From: an uncultured Caryophanales bacterium
GTDB lineage: Bacteria; Bacillota_I; Bacilli_A; RF39; UBA660
Assembly (NCBI GenBank): GCA_947168625.1
Contig: CAMVMQ010000029.1
Location: forward strand, 1-10,053
Length of the DNA stretch: 10,053 nucleotides
Direction of reading: 5' to 3'
Positions 1 through 5,860 of this stretch are shown piece by piece. A program made the position numbers and the translations under genes. The notes below the pieces were generated by a model that was not told where the DNA came from, ran no database searches, and saw only the letters and a list, made by a program, of their open reading frames with translations. The first letter of the stretch is position 1. Every line of letters begins with the position of its first letter.

Positions 1-1023
1 GCAATCTTCATTTTTTATCGTATGTAAATTAATATCACTATCCGTATAATTCTTTTTAAATATTTTATATTGCTTGCAGTCTTTTACTATTATTTCAATA
101 TCTTTAGATGTATTAGCAAAGATATTATTATAAGTAATTACTTTGGTAAAATCAAAACCGGTTAAATCTAATTTATCTATTTTAGAGTTATTCTCAAAAA
201 AATGAGACATATCATTTACATTTGAAGTATCTAAACCAGTTAGATCAATTGATACAAGATTAGTTAAGTTATAGAACATATAACTTGCATCCTTATTCAA
301 TTTAGTTTTACCACTAATAGTGCCAATAAATACTTCATATAAATTATTTTCATCTAAATCTTGATACCATAAAAGAGCACTATTATCTTTATCTTCTGAT
401 ATATCAATACTATTAGCATCAGTAGAAATATTTGTTAAAGTAGTAAACTCTATACTTTCTATCTTATCCCTTTCTAAATTAATATCATAAAAATACTTAT
501 AATCGTCATTATTAATATTTTCATCTTTATTATTAATTAATACAGATGAATTAAATATAGTATTTTCTTTATCATGTGGATTTTCAGTAACAATAGTTAC
601 TCCGGCATCAGGAATTAAATCTCCACCATTTTTATAACCAAGTACTGTACTTAATGTTACAGTATCAGGAGTATCTCCCAAATTAGTAATTCTAAGTTTA
701 ACATACTTATATTCATTTTTATTAATTAAGCCAATTGAAGGACTATCTGATGCTTCATATACAGTCACAATACTTTTACCAGTATCAGATTTATATCCTA
801 CGCCATATTTAACAGTACCTGAGTTAGTATTATGTATTTGGTAGTAGACAGTCTTATTGGAATATTTAGCAATATCTATCTCTTTGGTACCATTTAATTT
901 AAAAGTATAATTATTTTCTTCTATTTTCTCAGGTAATGCAAAAGAATTATATATTTGTAACGAAGCTATTACAATAATTGCTATAATCACACTAATAAAT
1001 AATATTTTATTTTTTAATTTCAT
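1..1023 (-). CDS. BspA-like (DUF285) surface protein with signal anchor, 3' end outside window
   Basis: An open frame of 341 codons runs from an ATG at 1023 to the left edge without a stop, so the C-terminus is missing. Residues 1-30 are a short basic start plus a hydrophobic stretch (ILFISVIIAIIVIASL), a signal peptide or membrane anchor with no clear lipobox cysteine. Residues 40-145 look like a beta-rich extracellular domain, with the phrase KYVKLRITNLGDTPDTVTL. Residues 205-340 match the BspA/DUF285 style: DNSALLWY before IGTISG, then YMFYNLTNLVSIDLTGLDTS and NVNDMSHFF, followed by a second similar unit (IDKLDLTGFDF). This family gives leucine-rich-repeat-like surface proteins in Mollicutes and gut Firmicutes, often linked to adhesion; the role here is inference. 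AGGAAAG lies 11 nt before the start, and a strong promoter precedes it, so it is probably transcribed separately from the mscL unit. Confidence 0.85.
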   Translation of the reverse strand, partial: MKLKNKILFISVIIAIIVIASLQIYNSFALPEKIEENNYTFKLNGTKEIDIAKYSNKTVYYQIHNTNSGTVKYGVGYKSDTGKSIVTVYEASDSPSIGLINKNEYKYVKLRITNLGDTPDTVTLSTVLGYKNGGDLIPDAGVTIVTENPHDKENTIFNSSVLINNKDENINNDDYKYFYDINLERDKIESIEFTTLTNISTDANSIDISEDKDNSALLWYQDLDENNLYEVFIGTISGKTKLNKDASYMFYNLTNLVSIDLTGLDTSNVNDMSHFFENNSKIDKLDLTGFDFTKVITYNNIFANTSKDIEIIVKDCKQYKIFKKNYTDSDINLHTIKNEDC

Positions 1024-1058
1024 TATTTATCACTCTTTCCTATTTTCTTACACTACTA

Positions 1059-1087
1059 ATTATACTATAAAGAATGTTTTTAAACAA
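1059..1087 (-). promoter_or_regulatory. Sigma-A promoter of the BspA-like gene
   Basis: On the minus strand the -35 TTGTTT (1082-1087) and a perfect -10 TATAAT (1059-1064) are separated by 17 bp. The predicted start near 1052 gives a leader of about 29 nt. Confidence 0.75.
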
Positions 1088-1102
1088 GTACTTTTTTCAT
1101 TA

Positions 1103-1133
1103 AAAAAAAAGAAGATTATTTCTTCTTTTTTTT
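1103..1133 (-). terminator. Intrinsic terminator overlapping the end of the 93-aa gene
   Basis: A 13-bp stem (1103-1115 with 1121-1133) has a 5-nt loop that contains the TAA stop of the 93-aa gene. On the minus strand it ends in a run of T. The A-rich 5' arm encodes the terminal lysines of the protein. The stem is nearly symmetric, so it could also work on the plus strand, but no plus-strand gene is present. Confidence 0.75.
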
Positions 1134-1397
1134 AAGAGTATTATTTTTCATAGTATTTTCTAAAACAATTCTTGCAAATTCTTCTAGACCATAACCCAAA
1201 GGCTCATCCTTTTTATATTCGCGCCATGCTTTTTGACAACTAATAATCCAATTATTGGCACGCATTCTATACTCAAGCTCACTAATTATGGAACTCTTCT
1301 TCTTTACGCAATAATAAACATACTGTGCAAAATCAAGATTAGTTACTCCCCTCAAGAATAATAATTCTTCTTCACTATAAACAAATAAACTATTCAT
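1116..1397 (-). CDS. Hypothetical 93-aa protein co-transcribed with mscL
   Basis: I do not recognise a family. The protein is soluble and charged, with no signal peptide or membrane segment. The middle (residues 40-75) holds several aromatic and basic residues (MRANNWIISCQKAWREYKKDEPLGYGLEEF). It ends in five lysines encoded by the 5' arm of the terminator hairpin, so that tail may be a by-product of the terminator rather than a functional element. The ATG lies one base after the TAG of mscL. There is no good independent Shine-Dalgarno, which points to translational coupling and an operon with mscL. The reading frame is supported by this placement and by the terminator at its stop codon, not by homology. 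Confidence 0.6.
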   Translation of the reverse strand: MNSLFVYSEEELLFLRGVTNLDFAQYVYYCVKKKSSIISELEYRMRANNWIISCQKAWREYKKDEPLGYGLEEFARIVLENTMKNNTLKKKKK

Positions 1398-1398
1398 C

Positions 1399-1842
1399 CT
1401 ATTTCTTTTTCTTTAATTCTTCAAGTATTTTTTCTAATAATTCTTCTTCATTACTTTTTTTAGGTTTTTCTTCTTTTACTTCTTCTTTCTTCTTTTTAGT
1501 TAGTTTGTTAACACCTTTAACAAGCATAAAAATCACAAAAGCTAAAATTAAGAAATAAATAATCGCCTGAATAAAACTTCCATAAGCAAGTACTGATGCA
1601 CCTTTAGCACTAGCTTCTGCTAGTGTTGCATACTTATTTCCATCTAAAGAAATAAACCAGTTTGTAAAATCAATGCCACCTGTAATTAATGATATCACTG
1701 GCATAATAATATCATTTACTAAGCTTGTTACAATAGCAGAAAAAGCGCCACCAATAATAACACCTACTGCTAAATCCATAACATTGCCTTTAGAAATAAA
1801 TTCTTTAAACTCCGATGTAAACTTTTTTCCTTTTTCTTTCAT
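1399..1842 (-). CDS. mscL: Large-conductance mechanosensitive channel MscL
   Basis: MscL is a homopentameric inner-membrane channel that opens under high membrane tension and releases solutes during hypo-osmotic shock. The 147-aa protein has the family layout: an N-terminal amphipathic helix (SEFKEFISKGNVMDLAVGV), TM1 with the conserved glycine/alanine-rich face (VGVIIGGAFSAIVTSLVNDIIMP, residues about 26-48), a periplasmic loop, TM2 (FIQAIIYFLILAFVIFMLV, about 90-108) and a cytoplasmic tail. The tail has a longer lysine/glutamate linker than usual before the conserved EEELLEKILEEL helix. GGGAGG at 1852-1857 sits 9 nt upstream of the ATG, and a promoter with 17-bp spacing lies just before it. 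The 93-aa gene follows after one base. Confidence 0.97.
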   Translation of the reverse strand: MKEKGKKFTSEFKEFISKGNVMDLAVGVIIGGAFSAIVTSLVNDIIMPVISLITGGIDFTNWFISLDGNKYATLAEASAKGASVLAYGSFIQAIIYFLILAFVIFMLVKGVNKLTKKKKEEVKEEKPKKSNEEELLEKILEELKKKK

Positions 1843-1867
1843 TTTCTCATTCCTCCCTACAAAAAAT

Positions 1868-1896
1868 ATTATACAATAGATAATCTTTAATGTAAA
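1868..1896 (-). promoter_or_regulatory. Sigma-A promoter of mscL
   Basis: On the minus strand, -35 TTTACA (1891-1896), a 17-bp spacer and -10 TATAAT (1868-1873) give a start near 1861 and a leader of about 19 nt. The -35 lies only 9 bp past the ylbE stop and no terminator is visible between them, so mscL may also be reached by read-through from ylbDE. Confidence 0.75.
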
Positions 1897-1905
1897 GAAT
1901 GAAAA

Positions 1906-2127
1906 TCATTTTAAAACATTTAAAACAGATTCAATTAACGATAAATTTTCCATTGTCTTACTTATTTTATCACTTGTATTAAGCTTATATTTGTTTTTCA
2001 TTTCAGAAAAGAAAAGCTTAAAATTATCAGGATTACGATTTAAATACTTATACCAAATAGGATTTTCTCTTATAAATCTTTTTAATCTAGGATCATTATT
2101 TATTTGTATTTGTACATATGTAGTCAC
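1906..2127 (-). CDS. ylbE: YlbE-like family protein
   Basis: This 73-aa protein carries the YlbE-like core: a short N-terminal strand followed by RLKRFIRENPIWYKYLNRNPDNFKLF, with the family's 'ENPxWYxxLxRNPxxxxxF' arrangement. In Bacillus the same gene sits directly after ylbD, as here. The molecular function is unknown. The start is GTG, whose G also serves as the last base of the ylbD TAG, and an in-frame TGA just upstream excludes a longer start. It is therefore probably translated by coupling from ylbD. It ends in TGA. If TGA were read as Trp the frame would run straight into mscL, which is good evidence for the standard code. Confidence 0.82.
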   Translation of the reverse strand: MTTYVQIQINNDPRLKRFIRENPIWYKYLNRNPDNFKLFFSEMKNKYKLNTSDKISKTMENLSLIESVLNVLK

Positions 2128-2480
2128 TAGTCATCAAATCTCCGATAAACTGGTCTTGGGATATAATTATTCTCATTAGAAACTTTATCCTTACTTATTA
2201 TACCCCCAAATAAATCTAAAGCTTTTTCTAATGAAGAAATACCATCTTGTAATTTATTCACATCTATATTTTTTGCATAATTTAAAATATTATTAATACT
2301 AAAACTATTTCGATCATTTTTAGTATCTTCTTTTAAATAATTACTCCATACATTTCTATCTTCTTTATATAAATCATATAATTCATAAAACTCTTGCCAT
2401 GTCTTTTTTCCACTTTTTACATAAGTAGCTAAAGAAGGGTTTCGGCGTGCAAAATCTTTAAAGTTATCTATATTAGACAT
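2127..2480 (-). CDS. ylbD: YlbD-family protein (putative coat protein family)
   Basis: The 117-aa protein shows the YlbD signature near the N-terminus, FKDFARRNPSLATYVKSG followed by KKTWQEFYELYDLYKED. The second conserved part (INNILNYAKNIDVNKLQDGISSLEKALDLFGGI, residues about 64-95) matches the Bacillus family's 'kkmDpnqLQqhIsslqkal' region. In Bacillus it is annotated as a putative spore coat protein, but that role is uncertain and nothing else here points to sporulation. AGGAGG (2486-2491) is 5 nt from the ATG. It leads a two-gene unit with ylbE, overlapping it by one base. Its promoter is embedded partly in the ligA terminator. Confidence 0.82.
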   Translation of the reverse strand: MSNIDNFKDFARRNPSLATYVKSGKKTWQEFYELYDLYKEDRNVWSNYLKEDTKNDRNSFSINNILNYAKNIDVNKLQDGISSLEKALDLFGGIISKDKVSNENNYIPRPVYRRFDD

Positions 2481-2496
2481 ACATACCTCCTATTTT

Positions 2497-2526
2497 ATTA
2501 TATGTAAAAATAGAAAAAAGTATCAA
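2497..2526 (-). promoter_or_regulatory. Promoter of ylbDE, -35 inside the ligA terminator
   Basis: On the minus strand, -35 TTGATA (2521-2526), an 18-bp spacer and -10 TATAAT (2497-2502). The -35 overlaps the loop and 3' arm of the ligA terminator. The predicted start near 2490 would fall within the Shine-Dalgarno, leaving an approximately 10-nt leader. Confidence 0.6.
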
Positions 2527-2537
2527 TAACGATACTT
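2512..2537 (-). terminator. Intrinsic terminator of ligA
   Basis: A 7-bp stem (2518-2524 with 2531-2537) and a 6-nt loop are followed on the minus strand by a T-rich tract. Two bases of the ligA TAA stop lie in the 5' arm. Confidence 0.75.
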
Positions 2538-4530
2538 AATTATTTACTTTGTCTAAGAACTCTTCTTCCTGCCATATTGGAATATTTAAAGCTCTAGCTT
2601 TATCATATTTACTACCTGGATTATCTCCTACTATGACACAAGAGGTTTTAGAACTAACCGAAGATGATACTTTTCCACCAAGATTTTCTATTAACTCAGT
2701 TGCCTTATCTCTAGTAATACCAACTAGTGTACCTGTTAAAACAAAAGTCTTTCCTTTAAATTCATCTTTTTCTTCAGTATTTGATGTATTAATATACTCC
2801 ATATTAACTCCAAAAGCTTTTAATCTATTAATTATTTCAAGATTGCTTTTATCAGAAAAATAATCAACAATACTTTTGGCTATTATTTCTCCAATATCAG
2901 GAATAGATGTTAACTCTTCTATTGAAGTATTTATTATATTATCTAATGATTTGAATCTTCTAGCTAGTATCTTAGCTGTTTTAGAGCCAACATTTCGTAT
3001 ACCCAAACCAAATAATAATTTCTCTAAAGATACTTTCTTAGAGTCTTCAATTGCCTTACTTAAATTATCGAGTTTCTTTTTACCATAACCATCTAAATTA
3101 ATTAATTCATCTTTATATTTATCAAAATCATAAATATCAGTTATATTCCTAATATAACCTTCGTTATATAACTCTTCAATAACCGATTCTCCCATACTAT
3201 CAATATTCATTGCATCTCGAGAAGCAAAATGAATAATATTTTCAATCTTTCTAGCAGGACATTCTTCATTAGGGCAATAATAATCTGCTTCTTCCTCTTT
3301 ACGAATAATTCTTGTTTTACAAATAGGGCAATTACTAATCATCTGGAAAGGTCTTTCATCACCCGTTCTTCTTTCTTTTAATGATCTTACTACTTCTGGT
3401 ATTACATCGCCAGCTTTATGAATAACAACATAATCTCCTGGTCTAATATCCTTTATAACCACATTATCTTCATTATGGAGAGTTGCTCTTCTAATGGTAG
3501 AACCTGCAACTCTAACGGGTTCTAGTACAGCATTAGGAGTAATTTTACCAGTTCTTCCTACTGTAAAAATAATATCAATTAATTTAGTTACTACTTCCTC
3601 AGCAGGAAACTTATAAGCAGTTGCCCATTTAGGTACTTTAGCAGTAAAACCAAGTCTATTTTGCATAGCAATATCATTTACCTTAATTACAATACCATCG
3701 ATATCATAAGGAAGACTTGCTCTTTTTTCTGTCCACTCTTTAATGTAATCTAGTACTTCATCAATATTCTTAACTAATCTATTGCATTTATAATTAGTAG
3801 TAAACCCTAATTCTTTCATGAACATTAAAGATTCATAATGAGTTTTTAATCCATAATCAAGTGGATTTGGTAAATGATAAATTAGACAGTCTAATTTTCT
3901 TTTTTTAGTTACATTAGCATCTAAATTACGAACAGAACCTGCTGCGGCATTACGACAATTTTGAAATAACGGTTCACCATTCATTTCTCTTTCAGCATTT
4001 ATTTTTGCAAAGGAATCTTTACTTAAATAGATTTCTCCTCTTACCTCGATATCGATTTCTTTATTTAAAATTAGTGGTATTGACTTTATTGTCCTAACAT
4101 TAGCGGTAATATCCTCTCCCACTACTCCATCTCCTCGAGTTGCGCCACGAATTAGTACTCCTTTTTCATATGTCAAAGATATTCCAAGTCCATCTATCTT
4201 AAGTTCACAGACATAATGAGGATTATCAACTTTTTTAATTCGTTCATCAAAAGCTCTAATTTCATCTTCATTAAAGACATTACCTAGACTTAGCATCGAA
4301 ATTTTATGAACTGCCTTATTAAACTTATCTTGAACCTTAGTTCCAACATGTAATGTTGGACTATCTTCTCTTCTTAAAGAAGGATATCTTTCTTCTAAAG
4401 AGATAAGTTCAGCCATATATCTATCATACTCTTGGTCAGTAAGTGATGGATTATCTTCTAAATAATATTCATCATTTGCCTTCTTAATAATTCTAATTAA
4501 TTCATCGATTCTCTTTTTAATGCTATCCAT
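2536..4530 (-). CDS. ligA: NAD-dependent DNA ligase LigA
   Basis: LigA seals nicks in duplex DNA using NAD+, joining Okazaki fragments and finishing repair. From the ATG at 4530 the protein has 664 aa, a typical length. In order: domain Ia (DELIRIIKKANDEYYLEDNP with YDRYMAEL); the adenylation domain with catalytic Lys111 in ELKIDG and GATRGDGVVGEDIT; the OB fold (VGRTGKITPNAVLEPV, RATLHNED, GDYVVIHKAGDVIPEV); a Cys4 zinc site (Cys401, 404, 419, 424); helix-hairpin-helix repeats (LFGLGIRNVGSKTAK, IPDIGEIIAKSI); and a C-terminal BRCT domain (about 591-664, KGKTFVLTGTL). The frame can be opened 8 codons further to a TTG at 4554, but that lies upstream of the predicted transcription start. It is transcribed alone, between two terminators. 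Confidence 0.97.
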   Translation of the reverse strand: MDSIKKRIDELIRIIKKANDEYYLEDNPSLTDQEYDRYMAELISLEERYPSLRREDSPTLHVGTKVQDKFNKAVHKISMLSLGNVFNEDEIRAFDERIKKVDNPHYVCELKIDGLGISLTYEKGVLIRGATRGDGVVGEDITANVRTIKSIPLILNKEIDIEVRGEIYLSKDSFAKINAEREMNGEPLFQNCRNAAAGSVRNLDANVTKKRKLDCLIYHLPNPLDYGLKTHYESLMFMKELGFTTNYKCNRLVKNIDEVLDYIKEWTEKRASLPYDIDGIVIKVNDIAMQNRLGFTAKVPKWATAYKFPAEEVVTKLIDIIFTVGRTGKITPNAVLEPVRVAGSTIRRATLHNEDNVVIKDIRPGDYVVIHKAGDVIPEVVRSLKERRTGDERPFQMISNCPICKTRIIRKEEEADYYCPNEECPARKIENIIHFASRDAMNIDSMGESVIEELYNEGYIRNITDIYDFDKYKDELINLDGYGKKKLDNLSKAIEDSKKVSLEKLLFGLGIRNVGSKTAKILARRFKSLDNIINTSIEELTSIPDIGEIIAKSIVDYFSDKSNLEIINRLKAFGVNMEYINTSNTEEKDEFKGKTFVLTGTLVGITRDKATELIENLGGKVSSSVSSKTSCVIVGDNPGSKYDKARALNIPIWQEEEFLDKVNN

Positions 4531-4533
4531 AGT

Positions 4534-4539
4534 ATCACC
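4534..4539 (-). promoter_or_regulatory. Ribosome binding site that fixes the ligA start
   Basis: GGTGAT on the minus strand pairs with the 3' end of 16S rRNA and lies 3 nt before the ATG at 4530, a proper spacing for this part of the anti-SD. It supports the 664-aa start over the upstream TTG. It also lies at the very 5' end of the predicted mRNA. Confidence 0.65.
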
Positions 4540-4545
4540 AATATA

Positions 4546-4574
4546 ATTATACAAAAATAAAAAAAGAAGGTCAA
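4546..4574 (-). promoter_or_regulatory. Sigma-A promoter of ligA, -35 inside preceding terminator
   Basis: On the minus strand, -35 TTGACC (4569-4574), a 17-bp spacer and -10 TATAAT (4546-4551). The -35 is part of the 3' arm of the orf253 terminator stem. The predicted start near 4539 leaves a leader of about 9 nt before the ATG at 4530. Confidence 0.75.
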
Positions 4575-4599
4575 TTATTTGTTTAAAATAATTAACCTT
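4559..4599 (-). terminator. Intrinsic terminator of the 253-aa gene
   Basis: A 14-bp stem with one wobble pair (4567-4580 with 4586-4599) and a 5-nt loop is followed on the minus strand by a C and a long T tract. The TAA stop of the upstream gene (4592-4594) is inside the 5' arm. This is the strongest terminator in the window. Confidence 0.88.
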
Positions 4600-5353
4600 T
4601 ATTTATATCAAACATTGATGTTTGTCCATCTAATGGTTTCCTAACTCTTCTTTTTACTTTTGGTCTTTCAATTATTTCTTCTTTAGCTTTAAACATACTA
4701 TCAAGTTCTTGGACAAAAGATAATAATTCTTGCTCCATTTCCTTTTTACTCATTTTAGGATCATTTTTATGTTGATAATGATAAATAAAAGCTGCTAAAT
4801 CATGAAGAGATTTATATTTTATACCTTTTTCTTCATAGCAATTTGTCTCCCTATTATATACCCTATTATATATTTCTCTAATCAAGAAATCTTTTAATAA
4901 CTCATTTATATTTAGTTCAGGATTACCTAGAGTATAAGCTCTAATAGAAGCAATAGTTTCATTATTTGCATAACTATTTTGGTAGTGAGCCATTAAAGCT
5001 AATAGAAAATCATAATCATCAGATAATGACCACATTTTATTAAGTAAATATATAGGATCTAAATACATCTTAGAATCCTTAAAAATTGGATCATACATAA
5101 CCTTCTTGTAATTATCTCCATTTTTAATTCTAATTGATATTTCCCTAGTAATATCTTCTCTACTTAAAATCCCTTCATAATATAATTGTTTCCTTAAAGA
5201 AATTTCATCTTCAAATTTTGACGTAAAGTTATCTATTTCTTCAAGACTATATTTATTACCATTATATCTAGATAATCTTTCAAAGTTTGAATTATCACTA
5301 ATGTTTAATGGTACATATTCATTATTTTTTCTTACCATAGTATAATAAGCCAT
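4592..5353 (-). CDS. Hypothetical 253-aa protein with clamp-binding-like C-terminus
   Basis: I do not recognise a family. The protein is soluble, charged and predicted mostly helical, with no membrane segment. The first half has a DNA-binding-regulator-like short helix phrase (LYYEGILSREDITREISIRI) but no firm helix-turn-helix. The C-terminal 30 residues are a basic linker (RPKVKRRVRKPLDG) followed by QTSMFD, which resembles the beta sliding clamp-binding pentapeptide (compare QLSLF or QADMF). The frame opens at 5362, but there AAAGGA abuts the ATG; the ATG at 5353 has that site 9 nt upstream and is preferred. The gene has its own strong promoter and terminator, so it is a single-gene unit directly upstream of ligA. 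A replication-linked role is inference from motif and location only. Confidence 0.75.
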   Translation of the reverse strand: MAYYTMVRKNNEYVPLNISDNSNFERLSRYNGNKYSLEEIDNFTSKFEDEISLRKQLYYEGILSREDITREISIRIKNGDNYKKVMYDPIFKDSKMYLDPIYLLNKMWSLSDDYDFLLALMAHYQNSYANNETIASIRAYTLGNPELNINELLKDFLIREIYNRVYNRETNCYEEKGIKYKSLHDLAAFIYHYQHKNDPKMSKKEMEQELLSFVQELDSMFKAKEEIIERPKVKRRVRKPLDGQTSMFDINKG

Positions 5354-5362
5354 TATAATCAT

Positions 5363-5368
5363 TCCTTT
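5363..5368 (-). promoter_or_regulatory. Ribosome binding site that fixes the start of the 253-aa gene
   Basis: AAAGGA on the minus strand is directly adjacent to the ATG at 5362 but 9 nt from the ATG at 5353, so the second start is the usable one. Confidence 0.65.
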
Positions 5369-5402
5369 CTATAAAGACAATATTGTTCTTTTTGTAGTAA
5401 TT

Positions 5403-5431
5403 ATTATAATATAATACTTATTAAAAGTCAA
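5403..5431 (-). promoter_or_regulatory. Sigma-A promoter of the 253-aa gene
   Basis: On the minus strand, -35 TTGACT (5426-5431), a 17-bp spacer and -10 TATAAT (5403-5408). The predicted start near 5396 leaves a leader of about 43 nt, which contains a 10-bp perfect palindrome (5377-5386). Confidence 0.82.
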
Positions 5432-5445
5432 ATATTTGTTTGCCA

Positions 5446-5473
5446 AAAGAAAAAGACTCTAATCAGAGTCTTT
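5446..5473 (-). terminator. Intrinsic terminator of the htpG-hsp20 operon
   Basis: An 8-bp stem (5452-5459 with 5466-5473), extendable by one A-T pair, is followed on the minus strand by a T-rich tract. The TAG stop of hsp20 (5459-5461) straddles the loop and the 3' arm. Confidence 0.87.
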
Positions 5474-5836
5474 AATACTAATTGTCTTTCTAGTTTCTAT
5501 TTCTTTCTTTTTAGGAGCACTAATTACTAGAAGACCATTCTTAAAACTAGCACTAATTTCATCTTCAGAGACATCTCCTAGATAAAAGGTTCTTGTAACT
5601 CTTGAATAACTTTTTCTTTCACGATGAAGATACTTCTTATTCTCCTCTTCTTCATCTTCTTTTTCAAAAGATACAGTAAGTTCCCCCTTATCAAAAGATA
5701 TATTCATATTATCTTTAGAGTATCCAGGAGCCTCCATTTCAATGAATAATTTACCATCCTTTTCATAAACATCACTCTTGATATTCTCTTCTCCTTTGAA
5801 GAAATTATCATCAAAAAACAATCTACTTGGCAACAT
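5459..5836 (-). CDS. Hsp20/alpha-crystallin family small heat-shock protein
   Basis: Small heat-shock proteins are ATP-independent holdases that bind unfolding proteins and pass them to refolding chaperones. From the ATG at 5836 the protein has 125 aa: a short N-terminal arm starting MLPSRLFFDDNFF, then the alpha-crystallin domain (SDVYEKDGKLFIEMEAPGYS, NISFDKGELTVSFEKE, an acidic insert DEEEEN, RTFYLGDVSEDEISASFKNGLLVISAPK). The C-terminal extension ETRKTISIKDSD includes an ISI motif of the I-x-I type that docks into neighbouring subunits. A GTG at 5845 is the longest start, but it is only 2 nt from the AAAGGA site, so the ATG 11 nt away is preferred, and MLPS matches common family starts. 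It follows htpG by 24 nt and shares its promoter. Confidence 0.93.
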   Translation of the reverse strand: MLPSRLFFDDNFFKGEENIKSDVYEKDGKLFIEMEAPGYSKDNMNISFDKGELTVSFEKEDEEEENKKYLHRERKSYSRVTRTFYLGDVSEDEISASFKNGLLVISAPKKKEIETRKTISIKDSD

Positions 5837-5847
5837 ATAAACCACTA

Positions 5848-5853
5848 TCCTTT
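5848..5853 (-). promoter_or_regulatory. Ribosome binding site of hsp20
   Basis: AAAGGA on the minus strand lies 11 nt before the ATG at 5836 and only 2 nt before the GTG at 5845, favouring the ATG. Confidence 0.55.
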
Positions 5854-5860
5854 CTTATAT

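Noticed and set aside
1673..1879. Plus-strand open frame opposite mscL
   Set aside because: It is antisense to a certain gene, has no ribosome site of note and no recognisable protein pattern. The same applies to plus-strand frames at 1991-2179, 2549-2863, 2876-3088, 8278-8502 and 8623-8814.
1891..1925. Terminator after ylbE
   Set aside because: Only a 5-bp A-T-rich mini-hairpin with CTTT after it is present, and it merges with the mscL -35; too weak to call.
1842..2127. TGA read as tryptophan, giving a ylbE-mscL fusion
   Set aside because: The two frames are in phase, but a consensus promoter and GGGAGG site lie between them, both proteins have complete family lengths, and conserved genes here use TGG for Trp.
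5836..5845. GTG start of hsp20 at 5845
   Set aside because: The only ribosome site is 2 nt away, too close; the ATG at 5836 has better spacing and gives the usual MLPS start.
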